Source of the DNA: JAXMDS01 sp043777815
Lineage (GTDB): Bacteria; Pseudomonadota; Alphaproteobacteria; Rickettsiales; Rickettsiaceae
Direction of reading: 5' to 3'
DNA length: 64,000 nucleotides
Assembly (NCBI GenBank): GCA_043777815.1
Contig: JAYWHH010000002.1
Coordinates: forward strand, 38,406 to 102,405
Below the pieces are notes generated by a model. That model searched no databases, was not told the origin of the DNA, and was given only the letters and a program-made list of their open reading frames with translations. Shown in pieces: positions 38,015 through 47,037 of this stretch. The first letter of the stretch is position 1; each line of letters opens with the position of its first letter. Both the position numbers and the translations under genes were made by a program.

Positions 38015-39300
38015 CTAAGCTTCGCAGTGGACCTTTAAGCGCTTTACATGTTCACAACAACATAAACACTCAACTAATTATTAATTTACTAAAAAGCAAT
38101 ATCATCAACTGCAACGTATGCACAAGTTATGGTCGTGAGCTCATAATTAAATCCACTCAAGAAACTGAACAATTACTACTTAATTTAACACAAAATAAAG
38201 ATGAAGATAAAGACAAAAGTTCGGGTAAAAAAACTTTAATTTATTGTGGAGTATATATATATTTTGATTTTGATAATAAGTCTTTAACTAATGACTTAAT
38301 TATTGTTATCGAGAAACAGATCTATCAACTAAGTTTAAATATAGGACAAAGGATAATAATTGGAAATAGTATATTTATTTTATGCAGTTCTAATAAATGG
38401 AAATTTCAAAGTAATTTAGATCATGAATCACTAAATAAAATAATAAAAAATTTATTTGAGGATTTAGTAACTAGTAGTGAATTGATAAAAAAAGATTCAA
38501 TAGATAAATTGTATTGGTATGATGAAAATAAAGAAGATGATTTAGATGAAAATAAAGAAGATGATGAAATAGATAAATCAAAGGAGGGCGATAATATGGC
38601 GAAAGAAACAAAAGATTTAGGTACAGAGGGGCGTCAAGAGCACTCAACACTTTCAATATCTGAATTGGAAAATAGGCTATTCATCAAAATAAAAGAGGCA
38701 GTGTTTACGCGTATAGCATCCAAAATTAATATGGGGAAAAATACTTCAGGCGCTTTAGAAAAAAATTCTACTAAAATAAAAATTACTAAACAAATTGAGG
38801 CTTTTTTAAGCAATACGGAAATAGATAATCCGGGATTTAAATTAAATATGAAGTCAATTCCGGATCAAATAGATGTTTCAAACAAATTTATCATGATTTA
38901 TGCAACTGTTGATTATGGCGTAAACAAAAATTTTGTAATCAATACAGAGTATTTAAAAAATTTAAATGTATCGCTATATTTGCATTTTAAGCAAAGTAGA
39001 GGTGTGAAAGAGATTGTTGTTAAGCTTTGGAATTCAACAGTTTCATATGATATGGAAAAAGCAAAAGAATTTCCTATTGTAACTGAATATACTGAAACGC
39101 GTCTCATGATAATCACTGATCTAAAAATATCAATATTAAATCCCAGTGAAGGTGAAGCATTCATAAAACCTGTTAATAAAGAATTATCAAAACTCCAAAA
39201 AAACAAATTACTTACTTTTAGAGAAAGGTGTGGAACAGGTTCATATTGGCCGTGCAGTATATTAATTACGGAATATTATGATCATTTAAAGTGTGAATGA
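37993..39300 (+). CDS. Unknown protein between GTA megatron and holin
   Basis: 435 residues. The start (ATG 37993) overlaps the end of the megatron gene by 22 bases in another frame, and only 3 bases separate its stop from the holin ATG, so the three genes are very likely one transcript with translational coupling. An acidic repeat (DENKEDD type) lies at about 175-195; the flanking parts have beta-type alternation (KFIMIYATVDYGVNKNFVIN). No family recognised. By position it may be another GTA/tail component or the detached C-terminal part of the megatron. Confidence 0.6.
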   Translation: MPESICLTKLRSGPLSALHVHNNINTQLIINLLKSNIINCNVCTSYGRELIIKSTQETEQLLLNLTQNKDEDKDKSSGKKTLIYCGVYIYFDFDNKSLTNDLIIVIEKQIYQLSLNIGQRIIIGNSIFILCSSNKWKFQSNLDHESLNKIIKNLFEDLVTSSELIKKDSIDKLYWYDENKEDDLDENKEDDEIDKSKEGDNMAKETKDLGTEGRQEHSTLSISELENRLFIKIKEAVFTRIASKINMGKNTSGALEKNSTKIKITKQIEAFLSNTEIDNPGFKLNMKSIPDQIDVSNKFIMIYATVDYGVNKNFVINTEYLKNLNVSLYLHFKQSRGVKEIVVKLWNSTVSYDMEKAKEFPIVTEYTETRLMIITDLKISILNPSEGEAFIKPVNKELSKLQKNKLLTFRERCGTGSYWPCSILITEYYDHLKCE

Positions 39301-39303
39301 AAT

Positions 39304-39786
39304 ATGCTGACTATAATTGCTTCTATTATTGGCTTCCTCAGCGCTTTAATTCCAGAGATATTTGGTGTAATTAAGCTATATTACAAGAATAGAAATACTG
39401 AAATAGTTTTGGATAAAAGAATTGAGATGTTGAAAAATGTTACGCCGTCTTCTGGATACTATCAAAGAGAAATGGAGGAAATAGAAATAGAAGATTACAT
39501 GGAGGATTCTGATGATAATCAACAGCCCATAACTCAATTTGACAAATTAAATATGAGTGTAAAGCCTGTATTAGCCTATGGGTTTTTTCTTTTATATATA
39601 ACAATCAAATGTATGCAATTTTATTATATAAAAGTTCATGTTTTGCCAATTGACTCAGAAAAGCTCAAGATATTACTATCTATAATTTGGTCTGAACAAG
39701 ATCAAGCATTTTTGCCTATGATAGTTAGTGCATATTTTGGTCAACGATCTATAAATGGATACATGAGTGACCTTAGGCGAAAATAA
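39304..39786 (+). CDS. GTA-type holin with three TM segments
   Basis: GTA_holin_3TM proteins permeabilise the inner membrane during release of gene transfer agents. 160 residues: hydrophobic N-terminal segment IIASIIGFLSALIPEIFGVI (about 4-23), a charged acidic middle, MSVKPVLAYGFFLLYITIKC (about 79-98) and a last segment around MIVSAYFGQRSI (about 140-151). The KPVLAYGFFLLY and FGQR elements match the family as I know it from Rickettsiales and Rhodobacterales. The location directly behind a GTA megatron supports the call. The gene tail is duplicated downstream. Confidence 0.78.
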   Translation: MLTIIASIIGFLSALIPEIFGVIKLYYKNRNTEIVLDKRIEMLKNVTPSSGYYQREMEEIEIEDYMEDSDDNQQPITQFDKLNMSVKPVLAYGFFLLYITIKCMQFYYIKVHVLPIDSEKLKILLSIIWSEQDQAFLPMIVSAYFGQRSINGYMSDLRRK

Positions 39787-40000
39787 TAGTTGCTTCATAA
39801 CAAGGCTGATTTTAGGCGCAAATGATAGTTACTTCATAACAAAGCTGATTTTAGGCGCAAATGATAGTTACTTCATATTTAAGTTAGTGCATGTTTTGGT
39901 TAGATCTATAAGTGGATACATGAGTGACCTTAGACGCAAATGATAGTCTTTTTTCTTCACAAAGCTGGTTTTAAGCGCAAATAATAGTTGCTTCATAACA
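39735..40000. repeat. Tandem copies of the holin gene 3' end
   Basis: The end of the gene (atggatacatgagtgacctt, then aggcgaaaataatagttgct) recurs three to five times: ttttaggcgcaaatgatagt twice, and a longer copy, taagtggatacatgagtgac and cttagacgcaaatgatagtc, near 39905-39945, preceded by gttagtgcatgttttggt that mirrors coding 39724-39742. Confidence 0.9.
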
Positions 40001-40044
40001 AAAAAGTTTTTTGAAATATTAATATCTTTTGGTTATTAACAAAA

Positions 40045-40160
40045 CACTTTTTAATTCAATAAACTCTTCTTCAAGGCACTTACAATTCAATTGAACTCTT
40101 CTTCAAGGCACTTACAATTCAGTTGAACTCTTCTTCAAGGCACTTACAATTCAGTAAACT
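40045..40160. repeat. Tandem copies of the dnaB 3' end
   Basis: The genuine minus-strand dnaB end (cacttacaattcagtaaact, with stop at 40144) is repeated twice on the downstream side as ggcacttacaattcaattga and ggcacttacaattcagttga, each with actcttcttcaa. Period about 36 bases. These copies lie outside the gene. Confidence 0.92.
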
Positions 40161-41520
40161 CTTCTTCCATATCTCTAAATTCAGAAAATTCTGGAAAAAA
40201 TTTCATTTTTACAGATCCTATTCTTCCATTTCTATGTTTGGATATGATAAGTTCTGCAATATTCTTGTTGGAATCTAGATCTTTATTATAATACTCATCT
40301 CTATATATAAACATAACTATATCTGCATCCTGTTCGATTGAGCCAGATTCACGTAAATCTGATAGAAGGGGCCTCTTGTCTTGTCTTTGTTCGACTGCTC
40401 TAGATAATTGTGATAAGGCAATTATGGGAATTTTTAATTCTTTTGCAAGCGATTTTAAGCTTTGAGTTATTTCTGATATTTCATTTACTCTATTGCTTTG
40501 TGGTCTAGATGGTTGTATGAGTTGTAAATAGTCCACAAACAATATGCCTAAATTAGATTTACGTTTCAATCTTCTTGCACGAGATCTAATGCTACTAATT
40601 GACAATCCTCCAGTATCATCTACATAGATTGATAATTTTGATAATCTATTCGCAGAAATTCTGATTCTATTATATTCTTCTTCGCGAAGTTGGCCAGATA
40701 TCAAATTGGATGAGTTAACTCCAGAGTCCATCGCCAATAGTTTATTTGATAGTTGAAAAGTTGGCATTTCTAGTGAAAAGATTCCAACGCTTTGATTTAT
40801 TTCTCCCAAATGAATTGCTGTATTATACATAAAATTTAAGGCCAAAGTAGTTTTACCCATACCAGGTCGTGCCGCCAAAATAAACAGATCTCCATTATGA
40901 AATCCTGAAGTAATTTGATCTAAACTTTTAAATTGTGATGGGATTCCAGTTATCTTAGTTTTGGAATTCCTATTCTTATTTATTATGTCTATGGAAGTGG
41001 CAATTCCATCAGAGAGACTTTCAAAAGCTTTATTGCTTACACCTTCAGTTGCTAAATTAAACAAAGAATTTTCACATTCTTCTATCTGCGAAATGGCTCC
41101 GTAGTCTAAGCCTTTAGTTAAAGCATTTTGATTTATTTTACCTGCAAGATAAATGAGCTCACGCCTAAGGAACATATCTTGTATTATTGTGGCATAAGTA
41201 ACTGGATCTGGTATTACCATACCTAAACTAATTGCGCTTTGTAAATAATTACTTAAGTCAAAATCAGCAAACAGAGAATCCTTTTTAAGATGTTGTGCAA
41301 GTGTAATATGATGAATATTAATTCTTTTTTCTAATAAAGTCATCATGCTTTGATAGATTTTTTGGTGCCTTGAGTCATAAAAATGGTTTGCTTTGAGAAT
41401 ATCAACCACATCACTCAGCACATTGTTATTCATCATGATTGAGCCTAGGAGTGATTTTTCAGCATCAATGTTATATGGTAATTCAATTTTATTATAGAGC
41501 GTAGTTGAGGGTATGATCAA
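40144..41520 (-). CDS. dnaB: Replicative DNA helicase DnaB
   Basis: DnaB unwinds DNA at the fork. 458 residues. N-terminal primase-interaction domain (IDAEKSLLGSIMMNNNVLSD, about 18-37) and RecA-like domain with Walker A AARPGMGKTTLALNF (about 217-231), FSLEMPTFQLSNKL, Walker B LGILFVDYLQLI (about 322-333) and DLRESGSIEQDADIVMFIYR. Length and motifs are normal, no intein. Divergent from the peroxiredoxin gene, with 123 bases between starts. Confidence 0.97.
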   Translation of the reverse strand: MIIPSTTLYNKIELPYNIDAEKSLLGSIMMNNNVLSDVVDILKANHFYDSRHQKIYQSMMTLLEKRINIHHITLAQHLKKDSLFADFDLSNYLQSAISLGMVIPDPVTYATIIQDMFLRRELIYLAGKINQNALTKGLDYGAISQIEECENSLFNLATEGVSNKAFESLSDGIATSIDIINKNRNSKTKITGIPSQFKSLDQITSGFHNGDLFILAARPGMGKTTLALNFMYNTAIHLGEINQSVGIFSLEMPTFQLSNKLLAMDSGVNSSNLISGQLREEEYNRIRISANRLSKLSIYVDDTGGLSISSIRSRARRLKRKSNLGILFVDYLQLIQPSRPQSNRVNEISEITQSLKSLAKELKIPIIALSQLSRAVEQRQDKRPLLSDLRESGSIEQDADIVMFIYRDEYYNKDLDSNKNIAELIISKHRNGRIGSVKMKFFPEFSEFRDMEEEFTEL

Positions 41521-41643
41521 GGTATGAATTCTGTCTTATTGTTCGTATAACATTATAAAATATATTTAAGCTGATGATACTTTGTGGTGGTAGACATTGT
41601 CTATAAAATGCGTATATAATTATGAGTAATATATTTATGCTAT

Positions 41644-42291
41644 ATGTCATATCAGAACAAATGTTTACAATGTGGAGACCTTTGTAAATGCTATAATTCA
41701 CCTAAATTAGGTGGGGATGCTATTGATTTTACTGCTCAAATGGTGTGTTCAGATAATCAAATTACTACGATTAATCTTCGTGAACACATTAAGGGCAAGT
41801 ATGGCATCTTGTTTTTTTATCCCTTAAATTTTACTTTTGTCTGTCCGACAGAAATTTTAGCACTCAATAAGAATATTGCAGAATTCACAGATAGGAACGC
41901 GGAAGTATTAGCCATAAGTGTAGATTCTGTTCATTGTCACTTAGCATGGAAGAACACAGACTATAAAAAAGGTGGAATTGGTAGTTTGAATCTTAGTTTA
42001 GTTTCAGATATTAAGAAAGATATTTCAGAGCAATATGGAGTTTTAAATTCTGATGGATTTAGCTTTAGAGGAACTTTTATTATAGATCCTGATTTTAAGC
42101 TGATTTATTCCAGTATGAATATAGATTCAATAGGAAGAAATGTGCATGAATATTTAAGAATTTTGGATGCTGATACTCATTCTAAAAAATATGGCGAGGT
42201 TTGTCCAGCTGGATGGAATTCTAAAACTAAAGCTTTAAAGCCTAATTTAGAAGATACTGCAGCATTGATTATGCATTTAGTTAATCAATAA
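41644..42291 (+). CDS. Typical 2-Cys peroxiredoxin with N-terminal Cys cluster
   Basis: It detoxifies peroxides using thioredoxin-like reductants. 215 residues. Peroxidatic Cys in FTFVCPTEIL (about 57-66), then ISVDSVHCHLAW, and resolving Cys in GEVCPAGW (about 183-190). Unlike usual AhpC/Prx1 proteins, which begin at the fold, this one starts with about 20 extra residues containing CLQCGDLCKC (Cys 7, 10, 14, 16). That cluster might bind metal or be exposed to disulfide exchange; inference. It is closely followed by the cupredoxin-like gene (6 bases), suggesting one operon. Confidence 0.93.
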   Translation: MSYQNKCLQCGDLCKCYNSPKLGGDAIDFTAQMVCSDNQITTINLREHIKGKYGILFFYPLNFTFVCPTEILALNKNIAEFTDRNAEVLAISVDSVHCHLAWKNTDYKKGGIGSLNLSLVSDIKKDISEQYGVLNSDGFSFRGTFIIDPDFKLIYSSMNIDSIGRNVHEYLRILDADTHSKKYGEVCPAGWNSKTKALKPNLEDTAALIMHLVNQ

Positions 42292-42297
42292 ATAAAT

Positions 42298-42912
42298 ATG
42301 TTCCTGATACCATATTCTCTTATATTACTTCTTACAACTTCTGTTAGTTTTAGACTTGGATTTGCAGTGAATTCTCAAGATGAGATCCAAAAATATGAAA
42401 TAGAAAATAAAACTATCACGCCAGAGTCAAAAACGTCAGACGCATCAGAGTCAAAAGACTCTCAACAAGAGAAAGTGAACGAAGTGACTTTGACTAACCA
42501 AACCTTGGCACCTGAGTCAAAAGATTCTCAACAAGAAAAAGTAAACGAAGTGACCTTGCCTAATCAAACTTTGACCGAACAAACGCAATCATCACAAGTT
42601 ATTATTGATAAAAACAAGTTACAAGTAGTTAATATTGAAATCAAAGAAGGTCATTTCATTCCAAATTATATAGAAATACATGACCAGTCTAGGGCTAAGT
42701 TAATTATTACAAATAATGATGATGTGGCTGCAGAATTTGAGAGTCATCAATTAAATAGAGAAAAAATTATTCCTTCTAAGGGTCAAATAACCGTCTCTCT
42801 TCCAAAGTTAAATCCTGGTGAATACAAATTTGAAAATGATTTTAATAAAAATGGTCAAGGTATTTTGAAAGTTATTGAGTGGAAAAAATTTAGTAAGTCG
42901 GAAGATAAATAG
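42298..42912 (+). CDS. Secreted cupredoxin-like protein
   Basis: 204 residues: hydrophobic signal segment (about 1-23), an acidic linker with two copies of ESKDSQQEKVNEVTLxNQTL (about 50-95), then a domain matching the Cupredoxin_1 family. Seen there: IKEGHFIPNYIEIHDQSRAK, AEFESHQLNREKIIPSKGQI and LNPGEYKFENDF. Such proteins are periplasmic and often accompany iron or copper transport. In the usual family the end reads like FxGEFH with a ligand His; here it is FENDFNKNGQG, so one metal ligand appears lost and metal binding is doubtful. The pairing with a peroxiredoxin suggests an oxidative or metal stress role. Confidence 0.75.
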   Translation: MFLIPYSLILLLTTSVSFRLGFAVNSQDEIQKYEIENKTITPESKTSDASESKDSQQEKVNEVTLTNQTLAPESKDSQQEKVNEVTLPNQTLTEQTQSSQVIIDKNKLQVVNIEIKEGHFIPNYIEIHDQSRAKLIITNNDDVAAEFESHQLNREKIIPSKGQITVSLPKLNPGEYKFENDFNKNGQGILKVIEWKKFSKSEDK

Positions 42913-43128
42913 TTTTGCAAAAAAATAAATTTATTGATCCTTTTTTAATTCACAAAATACCCTAAATAATTCAAAAATTGATAAGTTAACACAAGTTAAA
43001 TATATTATGTTTCTATGGGAATTAACTCAAATAAAAGTTTAGATTAAATGTTAGAATATTTATGTATAACAAGTACTTACTTAACGGTGCTAAGTATACG
43101 TTAAAATAATAATAATTACCTTAATTAT

Positions 43129-44004
43129 ATGAATAAGTTTTCAAAATTCCTAACATTATCAGCAACTTTATTAAGCATTGGTTTAGCTTCTAGCAGCGCT
43201 GCTTTCGGTAAGCTCAATGCAAGTGATGATCAATTATCAATGTGGAAAGGTCTGATAGAAGATCATCTATCACCAGCCGTAGATAATACTATCAAAAATG
43301 CTTCTGAAATGTTAAATAACTATAGAGGTAAAGTTAGTGGCACCACAGTCACTTTCCCAACTTTAGATGGTGTAGTAATGAGTAGCATTGGTGAAATTAA
43401 TTTCACAGGTAAGGATGGATTGGGGAAAACTCCACCTGTAACTATTTTTGGAGTTTTCAACTTGTTAGGATCTGATACTAGTGCCTTAAGTGCCATTACT
43501 GATAGTACAATAATATATGATAGCACTCCTTCAGCTTTAGATGCCACTCCTGCTGCTACAAATAGATACTCTACTATGATTTATCAGATTAATAAAACTG
43601 AAACCAATAATTTAGTAAATGACAAAGATTATGTTATAGTAGTATTAAATCATGGTAAAGTAACTGATGTTAATGTGGCAGAATCTTTAACTTTTCCACC
43701 AACAAGCTCTAAGTGCTATACCAATACGGTGGATTTACAAGACATGGCGAATTTTACTGGGGATAATAGCGCAGCGGGACTTTATGGAAAAGTTAAGCTT
43801 AATGACGGTAAAATAATGGATATTAAAAACGTTTCTCCATATTTAGCCAATTGTATAAGAGCTGATATAAATGTTACATTTGCTGTTGCTAATGCAACTT
43901 CATTAACATCCACATCAGCTCCAGCTTGGAAAAATCATGGCTCTACTACTACTGGCGCAGTTGCACAAGTAACTTCAGTTACAATAGATCCAACTAGCAA
44001 CTAA
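43129..44004 (+). CDS. Secreted protein, family member 1 (unknown function)
   Basis: 291 residues with a clear signal peptide (MNKFSKFLTLSATLLSIGLA, cleavage around SSAAFG). It shares with the two following genes a ~230-residue domain: GKTPPVTIFGVFNLLGSD, VIVVLNHGKVTDVNVAESLT, a conserved Cys (SSKCYT), ANFTGDNSA and VSPYLANCIRADINVTF with a second Cys. The paired Cys suggests a disulfide in the periplasm or outside. No known family recognised. It is the intact, simplest member. Possible surface or secreted antigen by analogy with other rickettsial multigene families. Confidence 0.75.
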   Translation: MNKFSKFLTLSATLLSIGLASSSAAFGKLNASDDQLSMWKGLIEDHLSPAVDNTIKNASEMLNNYRGKVSGTTVTFPTLDGVVMSSIGEINFTGKDGLGKTPPVTIFGVFNLLGSDTSALSAITDSTIIYDSTPSALDATPAATNRYSTMIYQINKTETNNLVNDKDYVIVVLNHGKVTDVNVAESLTFPPTSSKCYTNTVDLQDMANFTGDNSAAGLYGKVKLNDGKIMDIKNVSPYLANCIRADINVTFAVANATSLTSTSAPAWKNHGSTTTGAVAQVTSVTIDPTSN

Positions 44005-44212
44005 TCTTTTGAGTAGTTACGAATATAGAAACTTTTTTTTATAAATGACATGGATTTGTGTAAGGATGCATACTTACACAACATATATTAGTAAAAAGTT
44101 TATATAAAAAAATCGCTAATATTTATTCAACGAAGAGTCGTCAATATTTGTCAGAATTTTTGCATTTGTTAAAAACTTTTGCGCATATTTAAAAAATATA
44201 CCTATGCATATT

Positions 44213-44292
44213 ATGAAAAACACCAAAATAAAAAATATAAGCTACTAATTATGAAAAACACCAAAATAAAAAATATAAGCTACTAATAGGCA
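44213..44292 (+). repeat. Duplicated start region of secreted-family member 2
   Basis: Two 38-bp copies starting atgaaaaacaccaaaataaa at 44213 and 44251. Each has an ATG and 11 codons ending in TAA. The second joins the real signal-peptide sequence, but in a frame shifted by one base at an A6 run (44268-44273). Confidence 0.95.
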
Positions 44293-45503
44293 CATTATTT
44301 AGCCTTATATATTTACCAAATATAGTTTATGCAAGAACATTTCTAAATGAAGATGAAATGACTAAATTCAAAGGTTTGATAGAAAAACAAATGCATGATA
44401 TGATTCCAAGTGATATGGAAGAAATCGCAAATGTAATGAGGAAAAATCAAGGAAGATCAGATCCTCTTGGCACTATTACGTATCCAAATACCTCAATAGG
44501 TCAGTTTGCAATAACTTCTAAGGATGGGCTTATGAAATTGCCGCCTGTAATAGGTGCTGGATTAGCAAATTTAACTGGATCTGATGTCAGTAACTTTCAA
44601 TATGGAGTAGTTTTTGATAAGTCTAGTCCTAGTACTGGATTTAGTGGAATATTGTATTACATTCCATCGGGCACATTACAAGTTCCCCAGATAGACGATA
44701 AATATATTTATTTAATGGTACATCACGGCCCAGTAACAGATAAAAATGTATCAGAAGGCTTATCATTAATTCCAATACAAACTAAATGTTTTACCAATAT
44801 ATCTTTAAGTGATATAGCAAATTTTACGGGCAATAACAGCGCGACTACATTTCAAGGAAAAGTAAGATTTAATGATGGTTCAGTAGTTAACATTAGTCAA
44901 GTTTCACCATATTTAGTAAATTGCAAGAGGGTGAATATCGTTACTAGTTTCGTTAGCGGCAACATGACTAATTTAATTTATAATAAAGCAGATTCAGGCT
45001 GGAATAAACAAGACATAATAAGCAAAGTTGAAATTTTTCAATATGGTCAAGCGCCGCAACAAAATGAAGAGGCGCCAGTGATAAACTCAAATAATACCAC
45101 AATTAGTGGATCTAATATTAGTTATAATAGCACTGTAACAGCAGGCGGTGCTTTTTATACTAATTCTAGTGGTAGCAATGGTATAGAATCCATAATTTCT
45201 GGCATCACAATACCAAGCGCAGTAACGTTAGATCCTGCTGGAATTCCAATTAAATTTGATGGAGTTAATACTCAGGGTAATTTTGTTCTGCGCTCAAATT
45301 ATCCTAGCAGTAACACTACTTTCAATTCAACTACAGGAAATGGTATTAAAGAATATGAAAACACATCTTATAGAGTGAAAGTTCAAAACTACAATGGATC
45401 TGGTACGCCTAGTGGTACTTACGGATATAAAACTTTAATAATGCAAATCACATACGCCAATCATACGCCTACTAGTATTAAAGTAAATACATACTATCCT
45501 TGA
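44251..45503 (+). pseudogene. Secreted-family member 2 with frameshifted signal peptide
   Basis: The frame that runs to 45503 encodes the family domain (KLPPVIGAGLANLTGSDVSN, YLMVHHGPVTDKNVSEGLSL, KCFTNISLSDIANFTG, VSPYLVNC) plus a ~130-residue Ser/Asn/Gly/Thr-rich C-terminal extension. Without a frameshift the first ATG is 44358, which lacks any signal peptide. Upstream, in the same frame, lies KYKLLIGTLFSLIYLPNIVYA, an excellent signal peptide. It joins the ATG at 44251 if the A6 run had seven A's. So the gene is either a one-base-deletion pseudogene, phase-variable at the A-tract, or hit by a sequencing error. The body of the ORF is intact, which favours a recent or reversible change. Confidence 0.8.
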
Positions 45504-45690
45504 GGCGTTAGTTTTACCACTGTAAATTGAAATAATTGAAAACGTATTTTATAGAGTGAAAGTTCAAAACTACGATAGCAATAACAATCCTATTGCTGGT
45601 AATTACGGATACAAAACTTTAATAATGCAAATCACATACACCAATAACTCACCTACTAGTATTAAAGCAAATACTTACTATTAGTATAAG
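45350..45690. repeat. Duplicated 3' end of secreted-family member 2
   Basis: About 130 bases of the coding end (agagtgaaagttcaaaacta, aaaactttaataatgcaaat, cctactagtattaaagtaaa) recur at 45548-45682, ending in its own stop. The copy differs at several codons (for example a different spacer between caaaactac and acggata) but stays readable, so it was probably made from a variant or drifted under some constraint. Confidence 0.93.
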
Positions 45691-46937
45691 AATAATAGTA
45701 TTAAAGATAAATATTTTTATCTTTTAGTTTTTGGTTTGATCACCGTAAATTGAAATAAATGAGTTAACAACATTGTATTTTTATATGAACTAAATTTCAT
45801 TTTTCAAAATCATCCTGGTTAACTTTCTTAACCAAACGACTGTTTAATTTTTTCAATAAGCCCACAAATCACCCTAGTGAACTAACTCTTTTTAATTTCC
45901 TAAATAACTCAGTATAGAACTTTGATTAACTCTTCCTTGGCCAAATGCTCGTTTAATTTCCTTAATAACCACATAAATAACCACATACATCAGTCATCTA
46001 CTTCTAGTTATTTTATATTATGGCCAATCCAATAAGAGGCGCCTATTTTGAGCATCTAAAATCAAAAACACCTTATCCGCGCCTATGTATAAAAATCAAA
46101 AACACCCTCTCCGCGCCTGTGTATAAAAATCAAAACAATCTAAATAAAACATTCTCCATCTACTAAAAAAGCTTCATTCATCTGCCAAAACTGATCTTCA
46201 ATCATATCGAATTTTTACATCTACACTTCTACGACCTGGGTCCTATTACACTTTTTTACGGACAGACCTGTGGCTTATTATACTTTCAACTCTTTAATGG
46301 CCCTTTAGTTAGCCCCTCATCATCTGGGTTACACCCCTCATAGCCCTTTAGTTTCATTATCCATCATCTCTTAAGTGCGATTTTACAATTGCGCCAAGTG
46401 TTAATCTCCCTCATAGCCCTTTAGTTTCATTATCCATCATCTTAAGTGAGATTTTACCATTGCGCCAAGTGGCAATCCTCCCATTGTTTAATAATAGATT
46501 TAACTTATTTTGCTCAACTTCAGATAGAAATATAAGCTTCATTGTACATAATAAATCATGTCAGATTGATGTATATCTTATCATTGCCTAAAGTGTCAAA
46601 AGTACTAAAAAAGTGTCAAAACCCCGTGTTTTTCGAGACCAATTCACAAAAAGCTAGGAATTTCCTACAACTTCATCATCAAAAAAGTCAAAATCACCAA
46701 AAAAGTGGTCTAACCCCGTGTTTTTGAGTACCACTACATATAAAAATAAGCTTTTTGACGTAAGAAAATGACATTTTTTGTTTGAAACTTATATTTTGAG
46801 GCTCTGGCCCCACCCTCTTTACTTACATTATGATAAGTTGTCGTTATTAAATTACAGGTTTAATTTTTATCCATTCTCCCTAAAACATTTAACAAAAAAT
46901 ATAAGGCTTTAAGTTAAAATTAGATTTTCAAATAACC
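45691..46937. other. 1.2-kb gene-poor spacer with scattered short repeats
   Basis: No convincing gene. It contains short duplications: aaaaatcaaaaacaccttat/ctctccgcgcctgtgtataa near 46066-46130; a ~70-bp unit with catagccctttagtttcatt and attgcgccaagtg twice (about 46335-46480); and two copies of aaccccgtgttttt-cgag/gagtacc near 46620-46730. It may hold remains of a decayed fourth family member, but I see no protein similarity. Confidence 0.6.
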
Positions 46938-47037
46938 ATGTATGCTAACCCAAAAAGTAGCAAAAGTTGATGCTAAATGCGTCAGTCAAATGGCTCCTGC
47001 CAAATATTCCAGCTCTCAACCATCAAAAGCACCTACA

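Noticed and set aside
46542..46727. 61-codon plus-strand frame in the spacer before family member 3
   Set aside because: It runs through two copies of a short repeat, has no recognisable features and no family similarity.
46942..47037. Upstream ATG of family member 3
   Set aside because: It would place 32 polar residues ahead of a good signal peptide; the ATG at 47038 is the more likely start.
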